A stretch of 64,000 nucleotides of DNA from an uncultured Paracoccaceae bacterium. Lineage in GTDB: Bacteria; Pseudomonadota; Alphaproteobacteria; Rhodobacterales; Rhodobacteraceae. Position numbers and translations under genes: made by a program. The stretch covers positions 1,054,001 through 1,118,000 of the forward strand of contig CANLQO010000001.1 in NCBI GenBank assembly GCA_947493335.1, given 5' to 3'. Positions within the stretch are counted from its first letter, which is position 1, and the number at the start of each line of letters is the position of its first letter. Below, one piece after another: positions 1 through 7,527 of this stretch. The notes below the pieces were generated by a model. That model did not search any database. It worked only from the letters and a program-made list of their open reading frames with translations, and was not told where the DNA came from.

Positions 1-634
1 TGCCGCAGACCGTACCTACGATGTGAGCGGCTTTGATAAGATCGAGGTCGCCAGCGGTGTGGAGGTCGAGGTGAACGTTGGCGGTGCCTTTGCGGTCGAG
101 GCTGAGGTTCTGCGCGGCGACATTGATCGGCTGGAGGTGACCGTCAAAGGTGACACGCTGAATATCGGCCGGGCGCATGGATGGCGCTTTCTTGGCAGCG
201 GCCCTCAGGATCGTTTCCATGTGACGATCCGGATGCCTGCCCTGGATCAGGCGCAAAGCACGTCGGGTGCGACTGTTCTGATCTCTGAGGCAACTGAAGG
301 GCTTGCCTACGCCCAATCCACGTCCGGTGCGACCTTGAAGATCGACGGAAGTCTAGGAGACTTGAAGTTGGACGCGAGCAGTGGCGCGACCCTGCAGGTG
401 AGCGGGACCTGTCGGCAACTGGATGCTCATTCCAGTTCTGGTGCGCAAATCTTGGCCGAGGGTCTGAACTGCGCATCTGCCCGGCTCCACAGCTCGAGCG
501 GGTCCGCACTGCGGGCGCACGTTGCCGTAGCAGTTGATGTTCATGCCAGCTCTGGCGGGTTTGTGCAGGTCCGCGGAGACGCGACAGTCATGGACCGTCA
601 GCGGTCAAGCGGCGGCATGATCGTTGTGAACTAA
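1..634 (+). CDS. DUF2807-type head-GIN repeat protein, 5' end missing
   Basis: The reading frame is open to the left window edge (codons from base 2 read AADRTYDVSGFDKIEV), so the N-terminus, probably with a signal peptide, lies outside; the GTG at 23 is unlikely to be the true start. The visible part starts with the FDKIEVASGVEVEV block typical of DUF2807 (putative autotransporter adhesin, head GIN) proteins and then carries several spaced SSGA or SGAT turns (TSGATV, SSGATL, SSGAQI, SSGSAL, SSGGFV), as in a right-handed beta-helix. Members are exported and of unknown function. Stop TAA is at 632-634. The family call rests on the motif pattern only. Confidence 0.7.
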   Translation, partial: AADRTYDVSGFDKIEVASGVEVEVNVGGAFAVEAEVLRGDIDRLEVTVKGDTLNIGRAHGWRFLGSGPQDRFHVTIRMPALDQAQSTSGATVLISEATEGLAYAQSTSGATLKIDGSLGDLKLDASSGATLQVSGTCRQLDAHSSSGAQILAEGLNCASARLHSSSGSALRAHVAVAVDVHASSGGFVQVRGDATVMDRQRSSGGMIVVN

Positions 635-670
635 GCGATTGGGCAAGAACCTATGGTTCCGCTTACGGTG

Positions 671-1150
671 CTACCGGGTGGCGACACGCAGCAAAGTATG
701 CGTTACGGGGTCGATCACTACAGCCGTCCGATCAATTACCGCGTAAGTCTCGCCAAACGGGAGTGTCGGAAGATCATAGTCGGCATAGTTCGGAAGCAGT
801 GTGTATTCAGACGGGTCAAGTTCAGCGCCAGCCACATAACGATATCCGCGCTGTTCAGTCCACTCGGCAGCGGTCACACCATTTGCGGCCTGTCCGGGTG
901 GCACGCACCCGTCGGCCTGCTTGCGCAATCCCGGCGCGCAGAAGCCGTTTGACGGATTGGCGCGGGCATTGGCGCTGTTGCCATTGGCACGATGCAATTC
1001 TGAGCCCGAACTGTTGCCATTGCCGCGATTGTCTTGCGCAGATTGCCCACGGTTTCCGTTATTCTTTCCATTGCTGCCTTTTTCTGCGATCGCGGTTGCA
1101 GGAAGGATAGCAATGCAAAGTACTGAGATTGCGCTTATGATGGGTCTCAT
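671..1150 (-). CDS. Small secreted protein with Asn/Gly-rich middle
   Basis: A 159-residue protein with a clear Sec signal peptide (about residues 1-22, ending AIA), a low-complexity region rich in Asn, Gly and Ser (about 24-68), a CAPGLRKQADGCVPPGQ segment with two cysteines, and a C-terminal block with GETYAVIDRTAVVIDP. The C-terminus loosely recalls RcnB-like periplasmic proteins, where a short beta-strand module follows a low-complexity stretch; that link is inference. It converges on the DUF2807 gene and probably sits in the periplasm. Function unknown. Confidence 0.6.
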   Translation of the reverse strand: MRPIISAISVLCIAILPATAIAEKGSNGKNNGNRGQSAQDNRGNGNSSGSELHRANGNSANARANPSNGFCAPGLRKQADGCVPPGQAANGVTAAEWTEQRGYRYVAGAELDPSEYTLLPNYADYDLPTLPFGETYAVIDRTAVVIDPVTHTLLRVATR

Positions 1151-1227
1151 TCATTCATCCTCATTTGCGGCCTTGCCGACTGTCGCGGATAATGTAGCGG
1201 CAAATTATGTCAGAGTTGCGGCAATTG

Positions 1228-2109
1228 TCATGTGTCGGCGGGACCGCGCCCACGGTTTGAGAATCGCGGTAGCATTGCAGAAAAATCCAATGCGCCCTTG
1301 CCTTCATCTTCGACAAATTGCGCGTAGATTTCACGTGCGCGTTGTCCCATCGGTGTATCGGCATCTGCGGCCTTCGCCGCCATTTGAGAGAGATTGAGAT
1401 CCTTCAGCATCAGCGCCGCGGCAAAGCCTGGTCGGTAATCGTTATCGGCGGGCGATTGCGGTCCAACGCCGGGGGCGGGGCAATAAGCGTTCATCGACCA
1501 ACTGTAACCGGAGGATGTGCTGACCACGTCGTACATCGCTTGCCGGTCAAGTCCGAGTTTGTCGGCGAGCACGAAGGCCTCGCACGTGGCAATCATCGTT
1601 GCTCCAAGGACCATGTTGTTGCAGATTTTCGCGGCCTGCCCATTGCCCGCGTCGCCACAATGCACAGCCTTTTGCCCCATGACCTCAAACAGTGGGCTGA
1701 CGGTGTCGAAAGCCTCTGGCGGACCGCCTGCCATGAATGTCAGCGTACCGTTTGTGGCCCCACCTATCCCGCCCGACACGGGGGCGTCGACGCAAGAAAG
1801 CCCTGACGCCTCAGCGGCTTGGGCGACGTTGCGCGCGCTTTCCACATCTACTGTCGAGCAATCAAGATGCACCGCACCTTTGGGCATGGCGGGATGGATT
1901 TGTGATGCGACTGCCCGCAGGATTTCGCCATTTGGAAGCATGGTGATGACGACGTCAGCGCCAGAGGCGGCTTCGGCCGCAGTTGTCGCAAGCGGGATGT
2001 CATCGGGTGCGGCGGCTGTGTCGAAGCCGGCGACCTGGTGTCCGGCAGCCATCAGATTGCGCGCCATTGGTGCGCCCATGTTTCCCAATCCGACAAAGCC
2101 AATCTTCAT
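1228..2109 (-). CDS. mmsB: 3-hydroxyisobutyrate dehydrogenase
   Basis: NAD-dependent oxidation of 3-hydroxyisobutyrate to methylmalonate semialdehyde in valine degradation. The 293-residue length is normal for the family. Visible features are the N-terminal Rossmann motif GFVGLGNMG (residues 4-12), the substrate-binding DAPVSGG (108-114) and the catalytic lysine in NGQAAKICNN (Lys161). Its ATG overlaps the stop of the preceding 3-hydroxyisobutyryl-CoA hydrolase by 4 bp, so both are translationally coupled, and the acyl-CoA dehydrogenase lies one gene further upstream: three consecutive steps of the pathway in order. Confidence 0.95.
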   Translation of the reverse strand: MKIGFVGLGNMGAPMARNLMAAGHQVAGFDTAAAPDDIPLATTAAEAASGADVVITMLPNGEILRAVASQIHPAMPKGAVHLDCSTVDVESARNVAQAAEASGLSCVDAPVSGGIGGATNGTLTFMAGGPPEAFDTVSPLFEVMGQKAVHCGDAGNGQAAKICNNMVLGATMIATCEAFVLADKLGLDRQAMYDVVSTSSGYSWSMNAYCPAPGVGPQSPADNDYRPGFAAALMLKDLNLSQMAAKAADADTPMGQRAREIYAQFVEDEGKGALDFSAMLPRFSNRGRGPADT

Positions 2110-3149
2110 GGTGTTTCCTCCAATTTCAATGCCGCGTCGCCCAGGGGCAATGTCATTTGCAAGACATCAGCGCCGGTCACCTTAGTCCAGTCGTAGTGGG
2201 CCCACCGCGGGTTTCGATCTTTGTCGATGATGGCCGCACGGATCCCTTCAATGAAGTCACCCTGCGCGACGGCCCGGTAAGTATAGCGAAATTCCTGGTC
2301 AAGCGCGTTTGCGATGGTCGGGCGCATGCGCACGCGGTGTATGATCTCTGTCGCGACGGCCATGGCCAAAGGGGCATTTCGGGCCATTTTTTCCTGTGCC
2401 CGTGCAATGACGGCAGGAGGGTCGGGCGGCAGGCCGCGCATGATGTCAGCATGGGTTTCGCCAGCGAAATACATATCAATGTCGGGCTGGGAAGCGGCAA
2501 GCCGGCTTGCCGGCGGCTGCTGTGCGGCATTGTCAACTTCGCCCAGATTACCGGTTTGCGTCAGTCGTTTCTTCAGCGTTTCCCAACTTGACGGTACGTA
2601 GTAGTCGGCGAACCCACAATGGATTGCATCGGCGGCGTCCATTCGGTCACCGGTGAGACCTAGGTATTCCCCTAAACGCCCGGGCGCCTGCGCCAGAAGC
2701 AGGGACCCTCCGACGTCTGGAACAAGTCCGATTGTGCATTCCGGCATCGCGATGCGGCTGCTTGCATCGACGATCCGATGGGACCCATGGCAACCGACGC
2801 CAACGCCACCACCCATGGTGAAGCCCTGCAAAAAGGTCACGACAGGTTTGGGAAACTGAAAAAGCTTTGCATTGAGGCGATATTCGTCAGCCCAGAATTG
2901 ACGACCATAACTAAGGTCGCCGCGTTGGCCTGACGCATACATGTCCGCAATATCACCACCCGAGCAGAAGGCCTTTTCTCCTTTTGCATCAATGATTAAC
3001 AGTTCGACTTGAATGTCGTTTCGCCAATCGTCAAGCGCCGCCTCGATCGCCTTTGCCATCTCCCATGTCAGTGCGTTTAAGGCGTGGGGCCGATTGAGTG
3101 TGATGCGCCCCGCGCAGCCTTCGCGTCGGATCAGGATGTCACGGTTCAT
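2106..3149 (-). CDS. 3-hydroxyisobutyryl-CoA hydrolase (crotonase superfamily)
   Basis: Hydrolyses 3-hydroxyisobutyryl-CoA in valine breakdown. A 347-residue protein starting at ATG 3149 (MNRDILIRR), chosen because it overlaps the upstream stop in ATGA; a longer open frame upstream has no support. Crotonase oxyanion-hole segments FCSGGDI (61-67) and GFTMGGGVG (109-117) are present, and MPECTIGLVPDVGGS (135-149) supplies Glu137 and Asp145, the acidic pair expected in HIBYL-CoA hydrolases. The length, longer than a plain enoyl-CoA hydratase (about 260), and the position between isobutyryl-CoA dehydrogenase and mmsB favour the hydrolase. Confidence 0.88.
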   Translation of the reverse strand: MNRDILIRREGCAGRITLNRPHALNALTWEMAKAIEAALDDWRNDIQVELLIIDAKGEKAFCSGGDIADMYASGQRGDLSYGRQFWADEYRLNAKLFQFPKPVVTFLQGFTMGGGVGVGCHGSHRIVDASSRIAMPECTIGLVPDVGGSLLLAQAPGRLGEYLGLTGDRMDAADAIHCGFADYYVPSSWETLKKRLTQTGNLGEVDNAAQQPPASRLAASQPDIDMYFAGETHADIMRGLPPDPPAVIARAQEKMARNAPLAMAVATEIIHRVRMRPTIANALDQEFRYTYRAVAQGDFIEGIRAAIIDKDRNPRWAHYDWTKVTGADVLQMTLPLGDAALKLEETP

Positions 3150-4297
3150 TTGGCGGTCAGGTGTCGTGCCGTAATCAGGCGCATGATTTCGTTTGTGCCT
3201 TCGAGGATTTGATGCACACGCAGATCCCGGACAATCTTTTCGATGCCGTAGTCGGCCAGGTAGCCGTATCCGCCGTGCAGTTGCAGGCATTGGTCCGCGA
3301 CGTTGCTGCCGGTTTCGGTACAGAGCTTTTTGGCCATGGCGCAAAATTTCGAGGCGTCCGGGCTTTGATGATCAAGTTTCCACGCCGCTTGGCGCAGGAA
3401 TGTCCGCGCCGACTGCAGTGCAATTTCCATATCTGCGAGGCGAAACTGGAGGCCTTGAAACTGATCGATAGATCGTCCGAAGGCTTTGCGTTCGGACATG
3501 TAGGTCAGTGTCTGATCCAGTGCAGACTGGGCCGCGCCAAGTGAGCAGGCAGAGATATTTAAGCGCCCGCCATCAAGTCCCTCCATCGCGTAGCGAAAGC
3601 CAGATCCTTCGTCACCCAGCAAATTCTCAAAAGGGGTCGGGCAGTCGTCGAACTGTACTTGCCGCGTGGGTTGGCTGCGCCAGCCCATTTTGTCTTCAAG
3701 ACCGCCAAAACTCAGGCCCGGTGTGCCTTCTTCGACGAGCATGGCAGAGATGCCTTTGGGGCCATCTTCGCCGGTGCGAGCCATAACGACATAAGCATCG
3801 GAGTATCCACCACCAGAAATAAAGGCTTTGGTTCCGGTGAGTTGGAAGCCGTCGTTCGTCCGCTTTGCCTGAGTCTTGAGTGCCGCAGCATCAGACCCGG
3901 ACCCCGGTTCTGTCAGGCAGTAGCTGAGCACGGTTTCCATCGATAGGACTTGTGGCATGATCCGCGCGCGCAGGGCATCGGTGCCGTAGGTGTCGATCAT
4001 CTTGGCACACATGTTGTGGATCGACAGGAACGCGGCGACGGAGGCACATGACTGGCTGAGCGCCTCAAACACCAGCGTCGCATCCAGGCGCGAAAGGCCC
4101 GTGCCGCCATTGTCCTCACTGACATACAAGCCGCCAAAGCCCAATTCAGCAAGCCGCGGCCACAGATCTTTGGGGATTGTGCCGTCGGCTTCCCACGTGC
4201 GGGCGAACGGCGCGATATGTTCAGCGCCAAACGCCTGTGCCATATCAAAGATAGCGGATTGTTCTTCGGAGAGGGCAAAGTCCATAGGGGCGGCCAT
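3146..4297 (-). CDS. Isobutyryl-CoA dehydrogenase-type acyl-CoA dehydrogenase
   Basis: FAD flavoprotein of 383 residues that converts isobutyryl-CoA to methacrylyl-CoA, passing electrons to ETF. It shows the N-terminal helical domain (DFALSEEQ), the FAD-binding CLTEPGSGSDA block, and a C-terminal LEGTNEIMR whose Glu (about residue 366) is the catalytic base position of this family. The substrate is inferred from the following two genes, which encode the next valine steps except for the hydratase; short-chain 2-methyl-branched substrates are also possible. Start ATG 4297 gives MAAPMDFAL; ATG 4285 (MDFALSEEQ) is an alternative. First gene of the operon. Confidence 0.88.
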   Translation of the reverse strand: MAAPMDFALSEEQSAIFDMAQAFGAEHIAPFARTWEADGTIPKDLWPRLAELGFGGLYVSEDNGGTGLSRLDATLVFEALSQSCASVAAFLSIHNMCAKMIDTYGTDALRARIMPQVLSMETVLSYCLTEPGSGSDAAALKTQAKRTNDGFQLTGTKAFISGGGYSDAYVVMARTGEDGPKGISAMLVEEGTPGLSFGGLEDKMGWRSQPTRQVQFDDCPTPFENLLGDEGSGFRYAMEGLDGGRLNISACSLGAAQSALDQTLTYMSERKAFGRSIDQFQGLQFRLADMEIALQSARTFLRQAAWKLDHQSPDASKFCAMAKKLCTETGSNVADQCLQLHGGYGYLADYGIEKIVRDLRVHQILEGTNEIMRLITARHLTAK

Positions 4298-4301
4298 TAA
4301 T

Positions 4302-4320
4302 TGAACAAGTGTTTAGTTCA
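4302..4320. promoter_or_regulatory. Imperfect palindrome upstream of the valine operon
   Basis: TGAAC at 4302-4306 and GTTCA at 4316-4320 form an inverted repeat with a 9-base spacer, ending 5 bases before the start codon of the acyl-CoA dehydrogenase. Its position suits a repressor operator of a TetR-like regulator, common for acyl-CoA dehydrogenase operons, but no regulator gene is adjacent. Inference only. Confidence 0.3.
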
Positions 4321-4361
4321 TGTTGCGGCACAGCCTGTTTGAATGCAAGTCTGATCGGGCA

Positions 4362-4390
4362 AAGAAAAAGCGGCCCCCGAAGGAGCCGCT
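4362..4390 (-). terminator. Intrinsic terminator of the protease gene
   Basis: On the minus strand AGCGGC ... GCCGCT form a stem (4369-4374 with 4385-4390) around a TTCG-containing loop, followed by a T-rich run (TTTTTCTTT). It lies 24 bases downstream of the stop codon of the leishmanolysin-like gene. Confidence 0.75.
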
Positions 4391-4413
4391 GTTCCTGTTC
4401 GTTATGTTTGCAC

Positions 4414-5469
4414 CTAGGCGAACGTGAATTCATCCACAAAAGTCGTTTCATAGCCCATGTCCTGCAGGGCTGCGACAGTGATGTCGGACAGATTCGCAGA
4501 ACGATCCAGACGGGGCGTCATAACCTCAAGGTCAAGAATGCCTTCGTCCCAGTGTGCGCCGTAAGCATCAAGGGGGACACCGTCAGCTGCATTGGGATCG
4601 ATGTGACCGTAGAGATCTTGATAGACTGCAGTTGCAGCCTCACCCGTGAAGCGGTTCGTGCCGTCGATGGTTGCCACGAGGCCCTGATAGGTCCAGGCCG
4701 TGCCGAAACCAAGTGCATGCAGCACTTCATGAAGCATCACGTCTTCCAGCATGCCGTAGTTTTCGGCAGTTGTGACATCTGCTGTGTCGACGCGGATTTG
4801 ACCGGTTGTGGCGGTGTAGTCTTCGGGGCGAATGCTCCGAATGCCGCCGGTTGCCCATGCGCCGCCACTGCCATCGATTGTCGTCATGGATGCGGTCAGG
4901 CGGAAATCGTCGATATCACCGCTCGCCGGCAGGTCGCCAATGATGATGTCGCTGATAATCTCAAGCGCGGATTCGAGCGTCGCCTTTTGCGAGTCGGTCC
5001 AGTTGCCGTCGTAGATGACTTCGATGTTGAACCCATCGGGCGTGTCCAGACCGCTGACATAGTCCGCGTTGTAAACAGGGGTGGGATCGGGCTCTGGTTC
5101 CGGCGTTGGATCCGGCTCTGGAGTAGGTTCCGGATCTGGAGTGGGCTCCGGATCTGGCGTTGGTTCCGGAGTCGGCTCTTCGTCTGTTGTGTCCTTGGGT
5201 TTGTCGCGACCTTTGCCGCCACCTTTCCCGCCACCGCCGCCGCCGGCGTGGTCAGGTTTCGCAGCCGCATCGCCGTCAAATTCGTCAAGATCGTCTGTTC
5301 CGGCGCGTCGCGCAGCGAGATCTGTTAGCACTGCAATCGCTGGATGATCATCCTCGTGCGGCGTGTTCCCAAAGAACGCGGCGACTTCATCAGCATCGAA
5401 TTCTTCTGGAAGGGTCGGGTTTCCAGCAAACTTGTTTTGCGGCCCGATATTCAGTGACGGCTTTGGCAT
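4414..5469 (-). CDS. Leishmanolysin-like (M8/metzincin) zinc protease with Pro-Glu linker
   Basis: A 351-residue protein. The C-terminal domain (about 132-351) contains HEVLHALGFGTAW (247-259), a third zinc ligand candidate His306 in AHWDEG, and Met317 in LEVMTP as the Met-turn, matching bacterial M8-type metzincins. Residues 74-88 are Gly/Lys-rich and 97-131 are a repetitive Pro-Glu-Asp-Thr linker (PEPTPDPEPT units, visible as a GC-skewed DNA repeat at 5075-5175). There is no classical signal peptide, and the chain ends in a short acidic/hydrophobic tail (DEFTFA), which would fit type I secretion; that is inference. It sits inside the split valine locus. Substrate unknown. Confidence 0.8.
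   Translation of the reverse strand: MPKPSLNIGPQNKFAGNPTLPEEFDADEVAAFFGNTPHEDDHPAIAVLTDLAARRAGTDDLDEFDGDAAAKPDHAGGGGGGKGGGKGRDKPKDTTDEEPTPEPTPDPEPTPDPEPTPEPDPTPEPEPDPTPVYNADYVSGLDTPDGFNIEVIYDGNWTDSQKATLESALEIISDIIIGDLPASGDIDDFRLTASMTTIDGSGGAWATGGIRSIRPEDYTATTGQIRVDTADVTTAENYGMLEDVMLHEVLHALGFGTAWTYQGLVATIDGTNRFTGEAATAVYQDLYGHIDPNAADGVPLDAYGAHWDEGILDLEVMTPRLDRSANLSDITVAALQDMGYETTFVDEFTFA
5075..5175 (-). repeat. Short tandem repeats encoding the Pro-Glu/Asp linker
   Basis: Degenerate 6-, 12- and 18-base units related to GGATCTGGAGTAGGTTCC recur through this stretch and encode (P-E/D-P-T) units of the protease linker. The repeats keep frame. Such tracts can change length by slippage. Confidence 0.6.
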
Positions 5470-5896
5470 CCGTGTGCTCCGATTTTTTGTTCCGTGCGTT
5501 AACCTTGCTGCTAGGGGTGAAAAAAGGCCTAAGAAAGGCGCGATTACGGCGTTTACCGCAAATTGTGGTCAAAATATCGCCATATATGCGGATTTCCGCC
5601 GACGATTCCGCTAGATTTCGGAGGGGCGGCACGATGTGGGGGGAATATCTCCGAATCGTCGCAACAGTTTGACACCGTCGAACGCGCGCTTGGAATCACG
5701 GAATTCAAACCGTCAGGTACTTGCCTTAATTTTTGGAAACAATTGCTCGATTTTGGCGCAAATGGGGCCATTTCGGCGCGTTTTTACGCCATATCCTGCG
5801 GTACATTAAGATGGTCGGCTTGATTCTGGCAGGAATGAGGCGTAAAGACGTTAACGAGTATTAATGCTTTTTCGGTACCATGTTTGGAGTGGTGTT
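5470..5896. other. Intergenic region between protease and VPLPA-CTERM genes
   Basis: A 427-base divergent intergenic region, visibly richer in A/T than its surroundings. It carries a 9-base inverted repeat (CGACGATTC at 5600-5608, GAATCGTCG at 5653-5661) and a candidate promoter before the plus-strand gene. Open frames here are short and lack coding character, so no gene is called. Confidence 0.5.
5820..5848 (+). promoter_or_regulatory. Candidate sigma-70 promoter of the VPLPA-CTERM gene
   Basis: TTGATT (5820-5825) and TAAAGA (5843-5848) are separated by exactly 17 bases, about 50 bases upstream of ATG 5897. It is the best -35/-10 match seen in this intergenic region. No transcript evidence. 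Confidence 0.35.
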
Positions 5897-6565
5897 ATGA
5901 TTTTGAAGTCCCTTTCGGCTCTGGCGATTGCAGCAGCAAGTTTTGTTGGTTTCGCATCTGGCGCATCTGCCGCCGTACTTACCTACGAATTTGATGGCAA
6001 CGACTGCAAAGGCTACTTTGCTGTCGGCCCCGGGAACGGGTTCGACTCCTGTACCATTTTCGCAAATGAAGGTGGTCAGAACATTTTGCTGTCACCTGTC
6101 ATTGCGCAGTACAATGAATCCCTGAACGTCTCGGAAGTCAACAACACGGTTTACCCAAGCATCGATGGGACCGAGTTTTCGTTTTCGAACACGACCTCGA
6201 GTGGGACGGATACAAATCTCACGGGGGATTGGTCGTACAATCGTGGGCTCTTGGATCCCGGTGTGCGTTTCTGGGTCGCAAAAAACCAGTCGTTCACGTT
6301 GTTCTGGGAAGTTGATGACTCTGCCGTCGCAAGTGGTGGCGTCTGTGACGTGACCGATCTTTACACGGTGGCGTGTCTGTCGGCTGCTTTGGTTGTCGAC
6401 TCGGGTTCTTGGACAACCCCGGGCGGCCAGAGCCTGTCCCACATCACGTTCTATGACTCTGTTGACCCGACCGTCGTTCCTGACATCCCGCTGCCAGCGG
6501 CAGGTTGGATGTTGATCGCGGGTCTCGGTGGCATGGGCGCGCTGCGTCGCCGCAAAAAGTCCTGA
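5897..6565 (+). CDS. VPLPA-CTERM sorting domain protein
   Basis: A 222-residue exported protein. Start ATG 5897 was chosen over the longer frame because GGAG (5886-5889) precedes it and it begins directly with a Sec signal peptide (MILKSLSAL ... GASA). The C-terminus has PDIPLPAAGWMLIAGLGGMGALRRRKKS in pieces: the PLPA motif, one membrane helix and an Arg/Lys cluster, as in PEP-CTERM/exosortase-type sorting tails of Rhodobacterales. The Asp/Asn/Thr-rich middle has two cysteine pairs and no recognised domain. Probably a surface or extracellular-matrix protein; no exosortase gene is in the window. Confidence 0.85.
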   Translation: MILKSLSALAIAAASFVGFASGASAAVLTYEFDGNDCKGYFAVGPGNGFDSCTIFANEGGQNILLSPVIAQYNESLNVSEVNNTVYPSIDGTEFSFSNTTSSGTDTNLTGDWSYNRGLLDPGVRFWVAKNQSFTLFWEVDDSAVASGGVCDVTDLYTVACLSAALVVDSGSWTTPGGQSLSHITFYDSVDPTVVPDIPLPAAGWMLIAGLGGMGALRRRKKS

Positions 6566-6583
6566 TAACAAGACAACGAATAC

Positions 6584-6614
6584 AAAAAGGGCGGCCATTG
6601 CGGCCGCCCTTTTT
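6584..6614 (+). terminator. Strong intrinsic terminator, possibly bidirectional
   Basis: GGGCGGCC-ATTGC-GGCCGCCC hairpin flanked by AAAAA on the left and TTTTT on the right, 20 bases after the VPLPA-CTERM stop. The flanks make it usable from both strands, so it can also stop the converging cupredoxin gene. Confidence 0.9.
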
Positions 6615-6630
6615 GTTTGCCTTACCGATC

Positions 6631-6981
6631 TTAGCTAATTGTGATCGATCCGCGCATATTGCCGTGCGGAGTGCAGCGGTAGTTGAAGCTTCCGGCGCCG
6701 TTGAAGGTGATTGTTGCAGATTGACCTTTGGCCAGCAGACCGGTGTCCCAAGCTTTGTTCAGGTCAGTTGCGGAGTGACGCACATTGTCCATGTTCACGA
6801 AGGTCACGCTGTCCCCGGCTTTGATCGCCAGGTTGGCGGGTGAAAAAGCCATGTTCTGGATCGTGACGGTATGGGTCTCGTGTGCTGCGTGGCTCGCCGC
6901 CCGGGCTGTCGTGGCCAGAAGGGGCAGGGCGGCTGCGGACATGGCAAGGCGCAGGGCGGCACGGCGGGTCATATGGGTCAT
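6631..6981 (-). CDS. Cupredoxin (amicyanin/plastocyanin-like copper protein)
   Basis: A 116-residue exported blue-copper-type protein. The signal region (about 1-28) has a paired arginine (MTRRAALRL) before a hydrophobic stretch, so Tat or Sec export are both possible. The type 1 copper ligands can be read as His69 (VRHSATD), Cys103, His106 and Met109 in CTPHGNM. Likely a periplasmic electron carrier; partner unknown since no dehydrogenase is adjacent. It converges on the VPLPA-CTERM gene across a shared terminator. Confidence 0.88.
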   Translation of the reverse strand: MTHMTRRAALRLAMSAAALPLLATTARAASHAAHETHTVTIQNMAFSPANLAIKAGDSVTFVNMDNVRHSATDLNKAWDTGLLAKGQSATITFNGAGSFNYRCTPHGNMRGSITIS

Positions 6982-7050
6982 TGAAACTTCCTTTGTTGAA
7001 CCAGTTATGACGCAGTCACGGGGCTGGCGAAAAAAGAGTTTCAGGCGGCG

Positions 7051-7476
7051 CTAATTTTTTTCGTGGGCGGCGAGAAAATCTGCAATCCGCCGCTCTGGCT
7101 GCCCCAGAATTTCAAGTGCGCGCCCTTCGGTATCCACAATGACGGGGACAATTGACGTCACGCCTTCCCATGATTTGTAGATCAGGTTGGCGATTTCGCG
7201 GCCCTTGGGTTTGTCCGCCAGAAGGACCAGCATCATCTCAACCGTTTCGGGCACGACGATGTCCGCGATATCGGACTGATGCTCAATGATCTTGACGTAA
7301 TCCTGATCGTAGTCAGTCACATCGCGAAAGTCGCAAAGGGTGCGTTGCGCGGGTCGAAAGTCAGGATGCGCACCATATGCGCGCATCATGGCAAGGCTTT
7401 CTTCGGTCGTGGTGTAACCGGAATAATGGATGTAGACGATCCCGCGATCAGGCAGGATCTGAAAAGTCGCTGGCAT
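7051..7476 (-). CDS. Uncharacterised STAS/SpoIIAA-like protein
   Basis: 141 residues from ATG 7476, preceded by GGGGA; a TTG 12 bases further up is less likely. The alternating pattern (MPATFQILPDRGIVYIHYSGYTT) and the TLCDFRDVTD segment recall SpoIIAA-like/STAS alpha-beta domains found as short single-domain proteins in marine alphaproteobacteria. No catalytic motif or export signal was seen. It lies 52 bases downstream of mmsA on the same strand and may be read through from it. Function unknown. Confidence 0.6.
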   Translation of the reverse strand: MPATFQILPDRGIVYIHYSGYTTTEESLAMMRAYGAHPDFRPAQRTLCDFRDVTDYDQDYVKIIEHQSDIADIVVPETVEMMLVLLADKPKGREIANLIYKSWEGVTSIVPVIVDTEGRALEILGQPERRIADFLAAHEKN

Positions 7477-7527
7477 TGATGTCCCCAATAGAGCCGATCG
7501 GACGCGTTGGCCCGACCGGTGCGAGAG

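Noticed and set aside
5851-5864. CtrA-like site TTAACGAGTATTAA
   Set aside because: Spacer is 6 instead of 7 bases, and the flanking gene has no cell-cycle link.
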